Assembly (NCBI GenBank): GCA_947629785.1 | Contig: CANRFB010000002.1 | Span: 94,455-158,454, forward strand | Direction: 5' to 3' | Length of the DNA stretch: 64,000 nt | Source of the DNA: an uncultured Clostridia bacterium | GTDB lineage: Bacteria > Bacillota > Clostridia > Oscillospirales > Ruminococcaceae | The notes under the pieces: model-generated | What the model saw: only the letters and a program-made list of their open reading frames with translations | What the model was told of the DNA's origin: nothing | Databases searched by the model: none | Program-made: the position numbers and the translations under genes | Shown: positions 1 through 9,418 of the stretch, in pieces | Numbering within the stretch: position 1 is the first letter of the stretch | How the letters are laid out: every line of letters begins with the position of its first letter

Positions 1-717
1 AAGTGCGTCAACATAGCTTGCATATTCGTCCTCGATAGTGTCAAAGCTTTCACCGCCTTTGAGTCTTTCGATGTACTCGTCAGCCATTTTCTTTACGTAC
101 TCTTTGTCCTCGGATTTGAGAACGTTGCCCTCCGCGTCTTTCAGGGTCATTTCAATATACTTTATGCGGGCATAATTTTCGGTAAGGTAGTTCTTTATGT
201 CCTCCTCGGGAACTTCCTTTTCGCCGCCCGTGCCGTAGTAATAGTCAAAAACGGCGGACTCCTTGCGGGTATTGATACCGGCGTCAACATATGACTGTTC
301 GCTTATGCCGTAGCCCTCATACTGTTCGCCGATGTATTCCCACCACTGTTCCGCGGTGGAAGCGACGATCTTGTCCTCGTTATTCCGGAACGAAAGTCCC
401 AGTTCATTGAATTTTGTTTCATAAGCGGCATATTTTTTCATGCTTTCTATAGCCTTGTCGTTTACCCATTCGGTGACGGGCTTGTCCTCAATGGAAAGAT
501 CCAGTATCTTGGACATATCGTCTTCCTCTCCCAGCTGATCCGAAAGCTGAGAATACGCTTCGGAAAGAGCGTTTGACTGGTAAAGAATGAATATTCCGGC
601 AGGAATTTCCACGCCGTCAATTACCGCACCCTGAACGGTATCCTTTCCGCAGGAAGCAAGGGATAAGGTCATTAACAAAGCGGCAGAAGCAGCCGCGGTT
701 CTTTTGAATAAAGACAT
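1..717 (-). CDS. Putative lipoprotein, SurA/PrsA-like foldase (partial, runs off left edge)
   Basis: Reverse-strand reading frame starting at 717: MSLFKRTAAASAALLMTLSLASCGKDTVQGAVIDG..., a lipobox signal peptide (LASC) followed by a SurA_N-like region; no stop before base 1. Confidence 0.65.
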   Translation of the reverse strand, partial: MSLFKRTAAASAALLMTLSLASCGKDTVQGAVIDGVEIPAGIFILYQSNALSEAYSQLSDQLGEEDDMSKILDLSIEDKPVTEWVNDKAIESMKKYAAYETKFNELGLSFRNNEDKIVASTAEQWWEYIGEQYEGYGISEQSYVDAGINTRKESAVFDYYYGTGGEKEVPEEDIKNYLTENYARIKYIEMTLKDAEGNVLKSEDKEYVKKMADEYIERLKGGESFDTIEDEYASYVDAL

Positions 718-872
718 TGTCTTGTAACCTCCGTAAAAATCAAATACAATATATTATACCACACTTTCACGTGGTTGTCCAGTATTTTTAAAAATGTTTT
801 TTAAATTTACTGAAAAATACACCACGGTAATTCAATGAGTTAAAAAATATTTAATAATTTATTGTTTTTAAA

Positions 873-900
873 TGACAAAAGCACAAAATTTGCTACAATA
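873..900 (+). promoter_or_regulatory. Putative sigma-A promoter for the structured element at 905-1556
   Basis: ATGACA (873-878), 16-nt spacer, TACAAT (895-900) with an upstream TG (TGcTACAAT, extended -10). Confidence 0.5.
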
Positions 901-904
901 GAAA

Positions 905-1556
905 TAACTTCTTAGTTATTCTATGAACGAGGGGAAGCACCAAAAAGGGAAGGGGCAAACCAGAAACTTGATAGGGACGCGGTGGTTTTCCCCTTCCCTT
1001 TTAGGTTCTCCCCCTCGTGGCTCCCTCTCTCCTTAATCCTATCCCCTTTCGCCCAAGCTACCAAGAGTCTAACCTAAAAAATCGGGCTTATATGTTATTG
1101 CAAACTTTATAGAACTTTGCGAATTTATTCGAGCAAAACTTGAATAGTCCGTTCTGATATATAGAGTTGAACCATCACAACCGGGTTTGTAAAGTACATT
1201 TTACGCTTTGAGTTCAATGTATGACTTTGTTAAGTCTGTCAAAATTTAAGCGTTTAGAGGACTTTACGAAGTCTTACGTGCGTTGCGTACAAAACTTAAA
1301 TTGTCCGTTCTATAAAAGAAAATTCGAGGAAATACCGCAAAGTTTGTAAAGCAAATCATAAAATTTATGATACTTTGTTTATATGTAAATCCTTACGAGC
1401 TTGGGCGAAAGGGGTTAGGATAGAGGAAAAAGGGAGCGCGAGGGAAAAGACCTTAAAGGGAAGGGGGAAAACCACCGCGTTCCTACCGTTTCGTTGGTTT
1501 CCCCCTTCCCTTTTGGGTCTTGTCCCTCGTACGTCGAATAAATAATAAGATTTTTA
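905..1556 (+). ncRNA. Candidate large structured non-coding RNA
   Basis: No credible ORF; hairpin 943-955/990-1002 inside 928-934/1011-1017; second hairpin 1455-1473/1496-1513 inside 1439-1452/1516-1529; perfect 17-bp long-range pairing 1043-1059/1398-1414; the two hairpin arms are inverted copies of each other; promoter immediately upstream. Confidence 0.55.
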
Positions 1557-1637
1557 CTATTTAATCAACTTATTCGTAAAATTAAATTCATAATTTGTTT
1601 ACTCATTAAAATACCGTGAAAAATACACAGAAAACTC

Positions 1638-1666
1638 TTGAATGAACTTTCTTTTTGTGTTATAAT
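1638..1666 (+). promoter_or_regulatory. Sigma-A promoter for rpiB
   Basis: TTGAAT (1638-1643), 17-nt spacer, TATAAT (1661-1666). Confidence 0.75.
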
Positions 1667-1699
1667 ACTAATGTATTTATTTTTTTCGGAGGTCTTGTT

Positions 1700-2140
1700 A
1701 TGATTTCTATCGGAAGCGACCATGCGGGTTATCAGCTTAAAAAAGAAATTATCGCGTGGTTTAAGGAAAATAATATCCCATATATGGAATTCGGCTGCAT
1801 GAACGGCGAAAGCTGCGACTATCCCTTAGTCGCTCAGGAAGTCTGCCGTCGGGTAACTGCGGATAATTCCGAACTTGCCATACTTGTCTGCGGAACGGGC
1901 ATAGGCATTTCCATAGCCGCGAACAAAATAAAAGGCATACGCGCCGCAGTCTGCACCGATACATACACTGCAAAATATACAAGGCTTCACAATAACGCCA
2001 ATGTCCTCTGTCTCGGCGGAAGAGTTACCGGAACAGGCGTTGCCCTTGAAATTGTGGAAACTTTCCTGAATACCCCATTCGAGGGCGGACGCCACCAGCG
2101 CAGAGTGGATCAGATAACGGCTATCGAAAACAACAACTGA
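1700..2140 (+). CDS. rpiB: Ribose-5-phosphate isomerase B (RpiB/LacAB family)
   Basis: [17 protein letters not shown]..., [29 protein letters not shown] just upstream of ATG 1700 (the ORF-track start at 1655 overlaps the promoter). Confidence 0.9.
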   Translation: MISIGSDHAGYQLKKEIIAWFKENNIPYMEFGCMNGESCDYPLVAQEVCRRVTADNSELAILVCGTGIGISIAANKIKGIRAAVCTDTYTAKYTRLHNNANVLCLGGRVTGTGVALEIVETFLNTPFEGGRHQRRVDQITAIENNN

Positions 2141-2154
2141 AAGGATCAATCGCT

Positions 2155-2793
2155 ATGGAATTCATGAACAACGTAACTATTCTGGAACACCCATTGGTAC
2201 AGCATAAAATTTCACTTATGCGGGACATAAACACCGGCGCAAAGGAGTTCAGGGAGCTTGTTTCCGAAACGGCTATGCTGATGTGCTATGAAGCTACGCG
2301 GGATCTTCCCCTTAAAACCGTGGAAGTCCAGACTCCCCTTGCAATCGCAAAAACGAAAGTCATTTCCGGCAGGAAATTAGCGTTCGTGCCCATTCTCAGA
2401 GCGGGTCTCGGAATGGTTGACGGCGCGGTGAAACTTGTCCCTGCCGCGAAAATCGGGCATATAGGGATCTTCCGCGACCCCGAAACCAAAAACGCCGTGG
2501 ATTACTACTGCAAACTTCCCTTTGATATTGCGGAAAGAGACGTTATCGTTACCGACGTTATGCTCGCAACCGGCGGAACGGTGGTAAAGACCGTGGAAAT
2601 TCTCAAAAAAGCAGGAGTAAAGAATTTAAAAGTAATGTGTATAATAGCCTGCCCCGAGGGAATAGAAGCCGTTCACAAAGTTTACCCCGATGTGGAAATT
2701 TACTGCGGCGCCGTTGACGAGGGTCTGGACGAAAAACTTTATATCGTTCCCGGAATGGGCGACGCCGGCGACAGAATTTTCGGCACAAAATAA
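2155..2793 (+). CDS. upp: Uracil phosphoribosyltransferase
   Basis: [53 protein letters not shown]. Confidence 0.95.
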   Translation: MEFMNNVTILEHPLVQHKISLMRDINTGAKEFRELVSETAMLMCYEATRDLPLKTVEVQTPLAIAKTKVISGRKLAFVPILRAGLGMVDGAVKLVPAAKIGHIGIFRDPETKNAVDYYCKLPFDIAERDVIVTDVMLATGGTVVKTVEILKKAGVKNLKVMCIIACPEGIEAVHKVYPDVEIYCGAVDEGLDEKLYIVPGMGDAGDRIFGTK

Positions 2794-2816
2794 ATTATTA
2801 AAGGAGAACATTTATC

Positions 2817-4640
2817 ATGTGCGGTATTGTAGGATTTATAGGCAAAAGAGCCTGCACGGACGTGCTTATAGACGCTTTGAAAAGGCTTGAATACAGAGGC
2901 TATGACTCCGCGGGGATAGCCATTTTCGAGGACGATAAGATAAAGACCGTCAAGGCAAAAGGAAAGATAAAAGAGGGCTTGGTGGAAAAACTGAAAAGCG
3001 AGCCGATATTCACCGCCGTATGCGGTATCGGACACACGCGCTGGGCTACCCACGGCGAACCCTCGGACGTAAATTCCCACCCTATCGGAAACGGCAGAGT
3101 CTCCATTGTACACAACGGAATTATTGAAAATTACCGCGAAATAAAAAGCTTTCTCATCGGCAAAGGCTACGGTTTTGAAAGCGAGACCGACACCGAGACC
3201 GTTGCGAAACTTCTTGACTATTACTACGAGGGCGACCCCATTGAAGCCATTGAAAAAGCCGTCGGCGTGATTCAGGGCGCGTATGCTCTGGGAATAATTT
3301 TCAGGGAACACAAAAACAAGATATTCGCCGTCCGCAAGGACAGCCCGCTGATTGTGGGAAAAGGCAAGGGCGAAAGCTTTATTGCTTCCGACATAACGGC
3401 TATTATCGAATACACAAGGGAATATTACTGCCTTGAACGGGGCGAAATTGCTACTCTTGACGAGAACGGCATACACTTCACCGACCTGCACGGCGAAGCT
3501 ATTGAAAAGGAACTTTTCACGGCGGACTGGGACGTAGAATCGGCGCAGAAAGGCGGTTACGAGCATTTCATGCTGAAAGAGATCCACGAACAGCCCGACG
3601 CGGTAAGAAATACCATTTCCCCGAGAATAAAGGACGGTCTGCCCGATTTCGGCGAATGCGGACTTACCGCCGAAAAACTCCGTGCTTACAAGCATATTTT
3701 CATAGTGGGCTGCGGTTCTGCCATGCATTCGGGAATGGTGGGCAAATACCTTATTGAAGATCTGGCGCGGACTCCCGTCATAGTGGATATTGCTTCAGAA
3801 TTCAGATACAGGAACCCCCTTGTTTCTGACGGCGACCTTGTGGTAATAGTTTCCCAGTCGGGAGAAACAGCCGACACTCTCGAAGCGCTGAAACTTTCCA
3901 AGGCGAAAGGCGCGGACACTCTTGCGGTGGTAAACGTTGTAGGTTCGTCAATTGCCCGTGAAGCGGATATGGTAATTTACACAAACGCGGGACCTGAAAT
4001 TTCCGTATGCTCCACAAAGGCGTATGCTGTTCAGGTGGCGTTCATGTACCTGCTTGCTTTTGAAGTCGCTTACGCCCGCGGACGTATAGACGAAGCCCGC
4101 TGCAAGGAACTTGTAAACGGACTTACGGAAGTTCCCGAAAAGATTCAGGAATGTCTCAATGACCTTTCAATTTACCAGTATGTGGCTTCTAAAATTTTCA
4201 ATGCCGACAGTCTGCTTTACATCGGACGCGGACTTGACAACGCTCTCAGTATGGAAGGTTCTCTTAAATTAAAGGAAATTTCTTACATACACAGTGAATC
4301 ATACGCGGCGGGCGAACTGAAACACGGAACCATTTCGCTTATTGAGGACGGCACGCCTGTAATTGCGGTAATGACCCAGAGTTCGCTGTTTGAAAAAATG
4401 CTTTCAAACGTCCGCACCGTAAAAAGCCGCGGGGCGAAAGTGGTTGCAATCTGCCGCGCCGCTGAAAATCTTGACGCCGACTGTGCAGACTATAAAGTAG
4501 GGCTTCCGGAAGCGGACGATTTGTTCCTGCCCCTTATCTCAACGGTGGCAATGCAGCTTATTGCTTACTACACGGCTGTTCAGAGGGGCTGTGACGTTGA
4601 CAAGCCGAGGAATCTTGCAAAATCCGTAACGGTCGAATAA
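2817..4640 (+). CDS. glmS: Glutamine--fructose-6-phosphate aminotransferase
   Basis: MCGIVGFIGKR N-terminus, two SIS domains, C-terminal KPRNLAKSVTVE. Confidence 0.97.
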   Translation: MCGIVGFIGKRACTDVLIDALKRLEYRGYDSAGIAIFEDDKIKTVKAKGKIKEGLVEKLKSEPIFTAVCGIGHTRWATHGEPSDVNSHPIGNGRVSIVHNGIIENYREIKSFLIGKGYGFESETDTETVAKLLDYYYEGDPIEAIEKAVGVIQGAYALGIIFREHKNKIFAVRKDSPLIVGKGKGESFIASDITAIIEYTREYYCLERGEIATLDENGIHFTDLHGEAIEKELFTADWDVESAQKGGYEHFMLKEIHEQPDAVRNTISPRIKDGLPDFGECGLTAEKLRAYKHIFIVGCGSAMHSGMVGKYLIEDLARTPVIVDIASEFRYRNPLVSDGDLVVIVSQSGETADTLEALKLSKAKGADTLAVVNVVGSSIAREADMVIYTNAGPEISVCSTKAYAVQVAFMYLLAFEVAYARGRIDEARCKELVNGLTEVPEKIQECLNDLSIYQYVASKIFNADSLLYIGRGLDNALSMEGSLKLKEISYIHSESYAAGELKHGTISLIEDGTPVIAVMTQSSLFEKMLSNVRTVKSRGAKVVAICRAAENLDADCADYKVGLPEADDLFLPLISTVAMQLIAYYTAVQRGCDVDKPRNLAKSVTVE

Positions 4641-4664
4641 AATTTGTGTGGTGAACCAAAAGGA

Positions 4665-5612
4665 ATGGAAAAAGAGCTTATCTCGCTGATAGTTCCCTGT
4701 TACAATGAGGAAGAAGTGCTTCCGCTTTTCCGTGACGAGATACTTCGCGTCACGGGGAAAATGAAAAGCCGCTTCCCGCATCTTGAATTTGAATTCCTGT
4801 TTATAAATGACGGTTCGCGGGACAGGACTCTTGACATTCTGCGGGAATATTCCCTTGCGGACAGTCGTTTCAGGTACATTTCTTTCAGCAGGAATTTCGG
4901 GAAAGAAGCGGGAATGTTCGCAGGGCTTGAAAACTGCAAAGGCGATTACGCGGTAATTCTCGACGCGGACTTACAGCACCCTCCGAAACTTATCCCGCAG
5001 ATGTACGAATATGTCAGAAGCGGCGAATTCGACTGCGCGGGCACAAGGCGGGTTTCGCGGAAAGGTGAGCCGAAACTGCTTTCCTTCTTTTCGGAAAGCT
5101 TCTACAAGGTAATAAATAAAATTTCCCAGACATATATAATCAACGGGGCGCAGGACTTCCGTTTCATGACAAGGCAGATGGTGGACGCCATTCTGTCAAT
5201 GCGTGAATACAGCCGCTTTTCCAAGGGAATTTTCAGCTGGGTAGGGTTCCGCACAAAATTCATCGAAATCGAGAACACCGAGCGCGCTGCGGGAAAGACC
5301 ACATGGAATTTCTGGAAACTGCTTAAATACTCATTTGAGGGGATATTTGCGTTTTCAACATTTCCGCTGTCGCTGGCGGTAATTTTCGCGGTAATATCGT
5401 TTATTGCGGCGATCGTCCTGCTGATATTTGCAATAATAAAGACATCGGAAATGCTTGGGATAATGTGTCTGATATGCTTTATAGGCGGAATACAGCTATT
5501 CTGCCTTGGGACATTGGGGCAATATATAGCAAAGGCGTATCTTGAAGTCAAGAAACGCCCCATATATATTATAGGTGAGACCGAAGAAATTTATAAAAAA
5601 AGGAAGGAATAA
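4665..5612 (+). CDS. Family 2 glycosyltransferase (DPM1/GtrB/CsbB-like) with two C-terminal TM helices
   Basis: ISLIVPCYNEEEVLP, DADLQHPPKLIPQM, C-terminal hydrophobic segments. Confidence 0.85.
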   Translation: MEKELISLIVPCYNEEEVLPLFRDEILRVTGKMKSRFPHLEFEFLFINDGSRDRTLDILREYSLADSRFRYISFSRNFGKEAGMFAGLENCKGDYAVILDADLQHPPKLIPQMYEYVRSGEFDCAGTRRVSRKGEPKLLSFFSESFYKVINKISQTYIINGAQDFRFMTRQMVDAILSMREYSRFSKGIFSWVGFRTKFIEIENTERAAGKTTWNFWKLLKYSFEGIFAFSTFPLSLAVIFAVISFIAAIVLLIFAIIKTSEMLGIMCLICFIGGIQLFCLGTLGQYIAKAYLEVKKRPIYIIGETEEIYKKRKE

Positions 5613-5616
5613 AACC

Positions 5617-6165
5617 ATGAACATCTGGCATGATATTTCACCGAACCGCATTACAAAGGACAACTTTTTTGCCGTTATCGAAATTGAAAAGGGCAGCAAA
5701 ATGAAGTACGAGCTTGACAAGAAAACAGGATTCCTTATGCTTGACAGAGTTCTGTACACGTCCACCCACTATCCCGCGAACTACGGGTTCATTCCGAGGA
5801 CATATGCCGAGGACGGTGACCCGCTGGACGTTCTGGTGTTATGTTCGGAGTCCATACGCTCACTTGCTCTTGTAAAATGCTATCCTATAGGGGTAATTTC
5901 CATGCTGGACAACGGTGCGCGGGACGATAAAATTATCGCGATACCTTTCAACGATCCAACATACAACACATACACCGATGTGAGCGAACTGCCCAAGCAC
6001 ATATTTGATGAAATGTCCCACTTCTTTGCGGTTTACAAGTCCTTGGAGGGAAAAGAGACTGTCATTGATGAAATGAAAGGCAGAGAGGAAGCTATTTCCA
6101 TTATTGAAAACTGCATAGACCGATACATAGACAGCTTCTGCAAAGCTGAAGCTTTTCAGAGTTAA
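5617..6165 (+). CDS. ppa: Inorganic pyrophosphatase (family I)
   Basis: FFAVIEIEKGSKMKYELDKKTG, HYPANYGFIPRTYAEDGDPLDVLVL; stop codon lies in the adjacent repeat. Confidence 0.93.
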   Translation: MNIWHDISPNRITKDNFFAVIEIEKGSKMKYELDKKTGFLMLDRVLYTSTHYPANYGFIPRTYAEDGDPLDVLVLCSESIRSLALVKCYPIGVISMLDNGARDDKIIAIPFNDPTYNTYTDVSELPKHIFDEMSHFFAVYKSLEGKETVIDEMKGREEAISIIENCIDRYIDSFCKAEAFQS

Positions 6166-6240
6166 GAGTTAAGAGTTAAGAGTTGAGAGCAGGCTGAGCC
6201 TGCTTGCAGAGTTGAGAGTTAAGAGTTAAGAGTTGAGATA
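6159..6240. repeat. GAGTTAA/GAGTTGA heptamer array plus GCAGGCTGAGCCTGC palindrome (copy R1, left part; complementary heptamers at about 6421-6447)
   Basis: agagttaagagttaagagttaagagttgagagcaggctgagcctgc...; TCTTAACTCTCAACTCTTAACTCTC at 6421. Confidence 0.85.
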
Positions 6241-6471
6241 CTGACGTAACTTCTCAGTTTGCTTTTTTATGAAAAGTATAGCAAGGATTTTTGAGAGAGA
6301 TTTACATTGTAGTAAACTATGATTTATTTCTGCCTTTTAGTTGTAACTTTGTTAAAATCAAACTTAAAAATTTTCACAAAAATAAATCTAAAAACAGAAC
6401 ATTTAAAAATTCTGTCAACATCTTAACTCTCAACTCTTAACTCTCAAAACTTATATATGGGAGGAATTTAT

Positions 6472-7044
6472 ATGAGAAAAAATTTAGGAGTACAGCCCGC
6501 GCTGTTCCCTATGCCTGTGGCAATAGTTGCGGCTTATGATGAAAGCGGAAATGTATGCGCCATGAACGCCGCATGGGCGCAGATATGCGACATGGACAAA
6601 ATTGCGCTTTTCATTGACGAGGAACACAAGACCACCAAAAATATCAGGCAGAGCAAGGCGTTCACTGTCAGCATTGCGGACGTTCCCAACATGGAAGCGG
6701 CGGACTTTTTCGGAATAGCCACGGGAAACAAAATGCCCGACAAGTTCGAGCGCACGGGTTATCATGCCATAAAGAGCGAGTTTGTCAACGCGCCCGTTAT
6801 TGCGGAATTCCCCGTTACCCTTGAATGTGAACTTGCGGAAATAGTAAATACTCCCAATCTTCACGCTGTTGTGGGAAAGATAATAAATGTCAGTGCCGAT
6901 GAGAATGTAGTAGGCGACAAGGACAAGATAATCCCCGAAAGAGTGAATGCGCTTATATTTGACCAGTTCCGTTCGGGATATTATTCCGTCGGAGACAAGG
7001 TCGGTCAGGCATGGAACGCAGGAAAACCCTATATGCAGAGTTAA
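6472..7044 (+). CDS. Flavin reductase family protein (FMN-binding split barrel)
   Basis: MRKNLGVQPALFPMPVAIVAAYDESGNVCAMNAAWAQICDMDKIALFI...; RBS GGGAGG; stop in the repeat. Confidence 0.8.
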   Translation: MRKNLGVQPALFPMPVAIVAAYDESGNVCAMNAAWAQICDMDKIALFIDEEHKTTKNIRQSKAFTVSIADVPNMEAADFFGIATGNKMPDKFERTGYHAIKSEFVNAPVIAEFPVTLECELAEIVNTPNLHAVVGKIINVSADENVVGDKDKIIPERVNALIFDQFRSGYYSVGDKVGQAWNAGKPYMQS

Positions 7045-7257
7045 GAGGCAGGCGTGCCTGCCTCAGAGTTGAGAGTAGAGAGTTGAGAGTTGAGATATTG
7101 CAGTAACGCATATATCCCAACTCTCAATTTTTTGTAGATTTAACTTTACTTTATCTCACGGCAGGCACACGCAGAAGATAACAAAACTTTGCCTGAATGG
7201 GTGCAGGCTCAGCCTGCCTCTCAACTCTTAAATCTTAACTCTTAAATCTCAACTCTT
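7037..7257. repeat. Copy R2 of the heptamer/palindrome repeat, between convergent genes
   Basis: GAGTTAAGA/GAGTTGAGA arrays at both ends, TTTGTAGATTTAACTTTACTTTATCTCACGGCAGGCA core, GGGTGCAGGCTCAGCCTGC. Confidence 0.85.
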
Positions 7258-8591
7258 TTTCGCAGTTTTCTTATATATAAGAGGTATGCAATAACAAGCG
7301 CCGCGGCGGTGACTATCCAGCTTACGGGATAAACCATCATCAGCGAGTCAAAGGACGAATTCTCCGCGAATACCGTGTAGACCCACGCAATGCGTATCCC
7401 GCACACTCCCGCAAAAGTAAGGACTGCGGGAACAAGCGAATATCCGTATCCGCGCATTGCTCCCGACATTATTTCCATGACCGCGTTTACAAATTCCCAT
7501 GTGAGGATATATTTCAGACGCACCATGCCAAGTTCGGCAATTGCGGGGTTGTCGTTGAAAATTTTCAGCAGCGGCGTTCCGAAAAGCAGTATAATGAGCG
7601 ATGCCGCCAACGTTACTGCAACGTCAATGATAAGGCTTCTTTTTGTTATCTTCCTGCAACGTTCAAGCTGCCCCGCTCCGTAATTCTGCCCCACAAATGT
7701 TGTACAGCCCTGACCGAATGAATTTATCAGGTAGTATGCAAGAATTTCAATATTGAATGCCGCCGAGGACGCAGCCATTACTTCCGAACCCAGACTGTTC
7801 ACCGCCGACTGAATACACATATTCGACAGTGAAAATACCATGCTTTGCAGTCCCGCGGGAAGTCCTATGCGGACTATTTTTTTCAGCACATCGCCGTGTA
7901 TCTTTATGTCGGAGAGGGTTATCCGTATGGGGTATTCCCTGCGGCAAAGCAGGAAAAACAGCAGCGCGGAACTTATAAAGTTGGAAATTACCGTTGCAAG
8001 AGCAACGCCGTCCGCGTCCATTCCTACAACGCAGACAAATAACAGATTCAGCAGAACATTTGCAATTCCCGATATTACAAGGCAGAATAACGGCGTTCGG
8101 GTATCGCCCTGACTCCGGAAGATAGCAGATTCAAAATTATAAAGAAAAATTACGGGCATTCCCAGAAGATATATCCGCAGATATGCAAGTGACATGGGGA
8201 AAACTTCCTCGGGAACGCTCATAAGTTCCAGAATATCAGGCGCGTACTTTTCGCCGATGAGCGTTATAAAAATACCGCCGATTATGGAGAAAAGCACCGA
8301 CGTATGTACGCATTTTGAAACTGATTCGCTGTCGCCCTGCCCCGTAAAGTTTGAAATTACCACATTTGCGCCCAGTGCAATGCCGATAAAACCATTTACC
8401 AGCAGACCTATCACCGCACTGTTGCTTCCGACGGCAGCCATGGCGTTTTCGCCGACGAAACGTCCCACCACGGCAACGTCAGCGGCGTTGAAAAGCTGCT
8501 GCAGCATTCCTGTAAACGCTAACGGCAGGGCAAACATCAGAAGCTTTCCGCATATGCCGCCGTTAAGCATATCAATTTCGGTTCGTTTCAT
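7242..8591 (-). CDS. MATE family efflux transporter
   Basis: MKRTEIDMLNGGICGKLLMFALPLAFTGMLQQLFNAADVAVVGRFVGENAMAAVGSN, 12 hydrophobic segments. Confidence 0.9.
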   Translation of the reverse strand: MKRTEIDMLNGGICGKLLMFALPLAFTGMLQQLFNAADVAVVGRFVGENAMAAVGSNSAVIGLLVNGFIGIALGANVVISNFTGQGDSESVSKCVHTSVLFSIIGGIFITLIGEKYAPDILELMSVPEEVFPMSLAYLRIYLLGMPVIFLYNFESAIFRSQGDTRTPLFCLVISGIANVLLNLLFVCVVGMDADGVALATVISNFISSALLFFLLCRREYPIRITLSDIKIHGDVLKKIVRIGLPAGLQSMVFSLSNMCIQSAVNSLGSEVMAASSAAFNIEILAYYLINSFGQGCTTFVGQNYGAGQLERCRKITKRSLIIDVAVTLAASLIILLFGTPLLKIFNDNPAIAELGMVRLKYILTWEFVNAVMEIMSGAMRGYGYSLVPAVLTFAGVCGIRIAWVYTVFAENSSFDSLMMVYPVSWIVTAAALVIAYLLYIRKLRKRVEI

Positions 8592-8612
8592 AAAAGGTTA
8601 TGACAGCTCCTT

Positions 8613-9398
8613 TCAGATATTAAGCAGTTTTTCCGCATTTTCGTGAAGTATCATTTCCTGCTCATTTTCGGTAAGAGGGATCTTATTGAAAAGTTCAAGC
8701 TCGTGTTCCGCCGTCCACATGGGATAATCCGTGCCGAACAGCACATTCTCCACGCCGAATGCGTCAATAAGTTCCTTTGCGTGTTCTGGAGTCATGGAAT
8801 AAAGCGAGCTTGAAGTATCTACCCACAAACGGCGCCCGCCCAGAATTTTTGCGGCGTTGTCCCATTCCGACCAGCCGCCGAAATGCGCCCCGATAACGTC
8901 AAGTTTCGGGAAACGGTCAAGAACGTTCACAAGCATTTGCGGGTGGGAATATTTGTAGCGTATATCCCCCGTGTGTATAAGCAGAGGGAGACGCCCCTCG
9001 ATAATTTCGTAAATTTTCATGGCTTTCGGGTCGTCAATGGCAAACTGCTGGAAATCGGGGTGCAGTTTCACGCCTTTCAGACCGAGGGAAACAGCCCTGT
9101 CAATTTCCTTTTCGGGATTTTCATAGTCGGGGTGCATGGCAGCAAAGCCTATGAACTTGTCGGGATATTTCCTTACGCAGCCCGCTATGAAATCGTTTAT
9201 GCTTTCCACCTGAACGGGGACTGTCGCCACCGACTGAACTATGAATTTTGTTATCCCCGCGGCTTCTCCCTGTTTTATAAGTGAATCCGCCGTACCGTCA
9301 CAGTGCATGGTAAGTTCTTTATAGAAATTTCCTATTCCCGCAACGGCTTTCTGGGCTATTTTATCGGGAAAAATATGTGCGTGCGAATCAATTATCAT
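8613..9398 (-). CDS. Amidohydrolase family protein
   Basis: MIIDSHAHIFPDKIAQKAV..., LLIHTGD, VIGAHFGGW, LFGTDYPMW; ATG at 9398 preferred over the 9545 ORF start. Confidence 0.85.
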   Translation of the reverse strand: MIIDSHAHIFPDKIAQKAVAGIGNFYKELTMHCDGTADSLIKQGEAAGITKFIVQSVATVPVQVESINDFIAGCVRKYPDKFIGFAAMHPDYENPEKEIDRAVSLGLKGVKLHPDFQQFAIDDPKAMKIYEIIEGRLPLLIHTGDIRYKYSHPQMLVNVLDRFPKLDVIGAHFGGWSEWDNAAKILGGRRLWVDTSSSLYSMTPEHAKELIDAFGVENVLFGTDYPMWTAEHELELFNKIPLTENEQEMILHENAEKLLNI

Positions 9399-9418
9399 TT
9401 TTACAGACCTCTTTTCAA

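Noticed and set aside
905-1556. Conventional IS element or group II intron
   Set aside because: No transposase or reverse-transcriptase frame, and no clear target-site duplication; a MITE remains possible and is stated as the main alternative
2793-2817. glmS ribozyme upstream of glmS
   Set aside because: Only 23 bp separate upp and glmS, so there is no room for the ribozyme
2739-3728. 329-aa minus-strand ORF
   Set aside because: Antisense shadow of glmS with no recognisable family; many other long ORFs opposite housekeeping genes are of the same kind
6159-6240. Possible CRISPR-like array in the GAGTTAA repeats
   Set aside because: Period is 7 bp with no spacers and no cas genes; it is a simple heptamer array within a dispersed repeat
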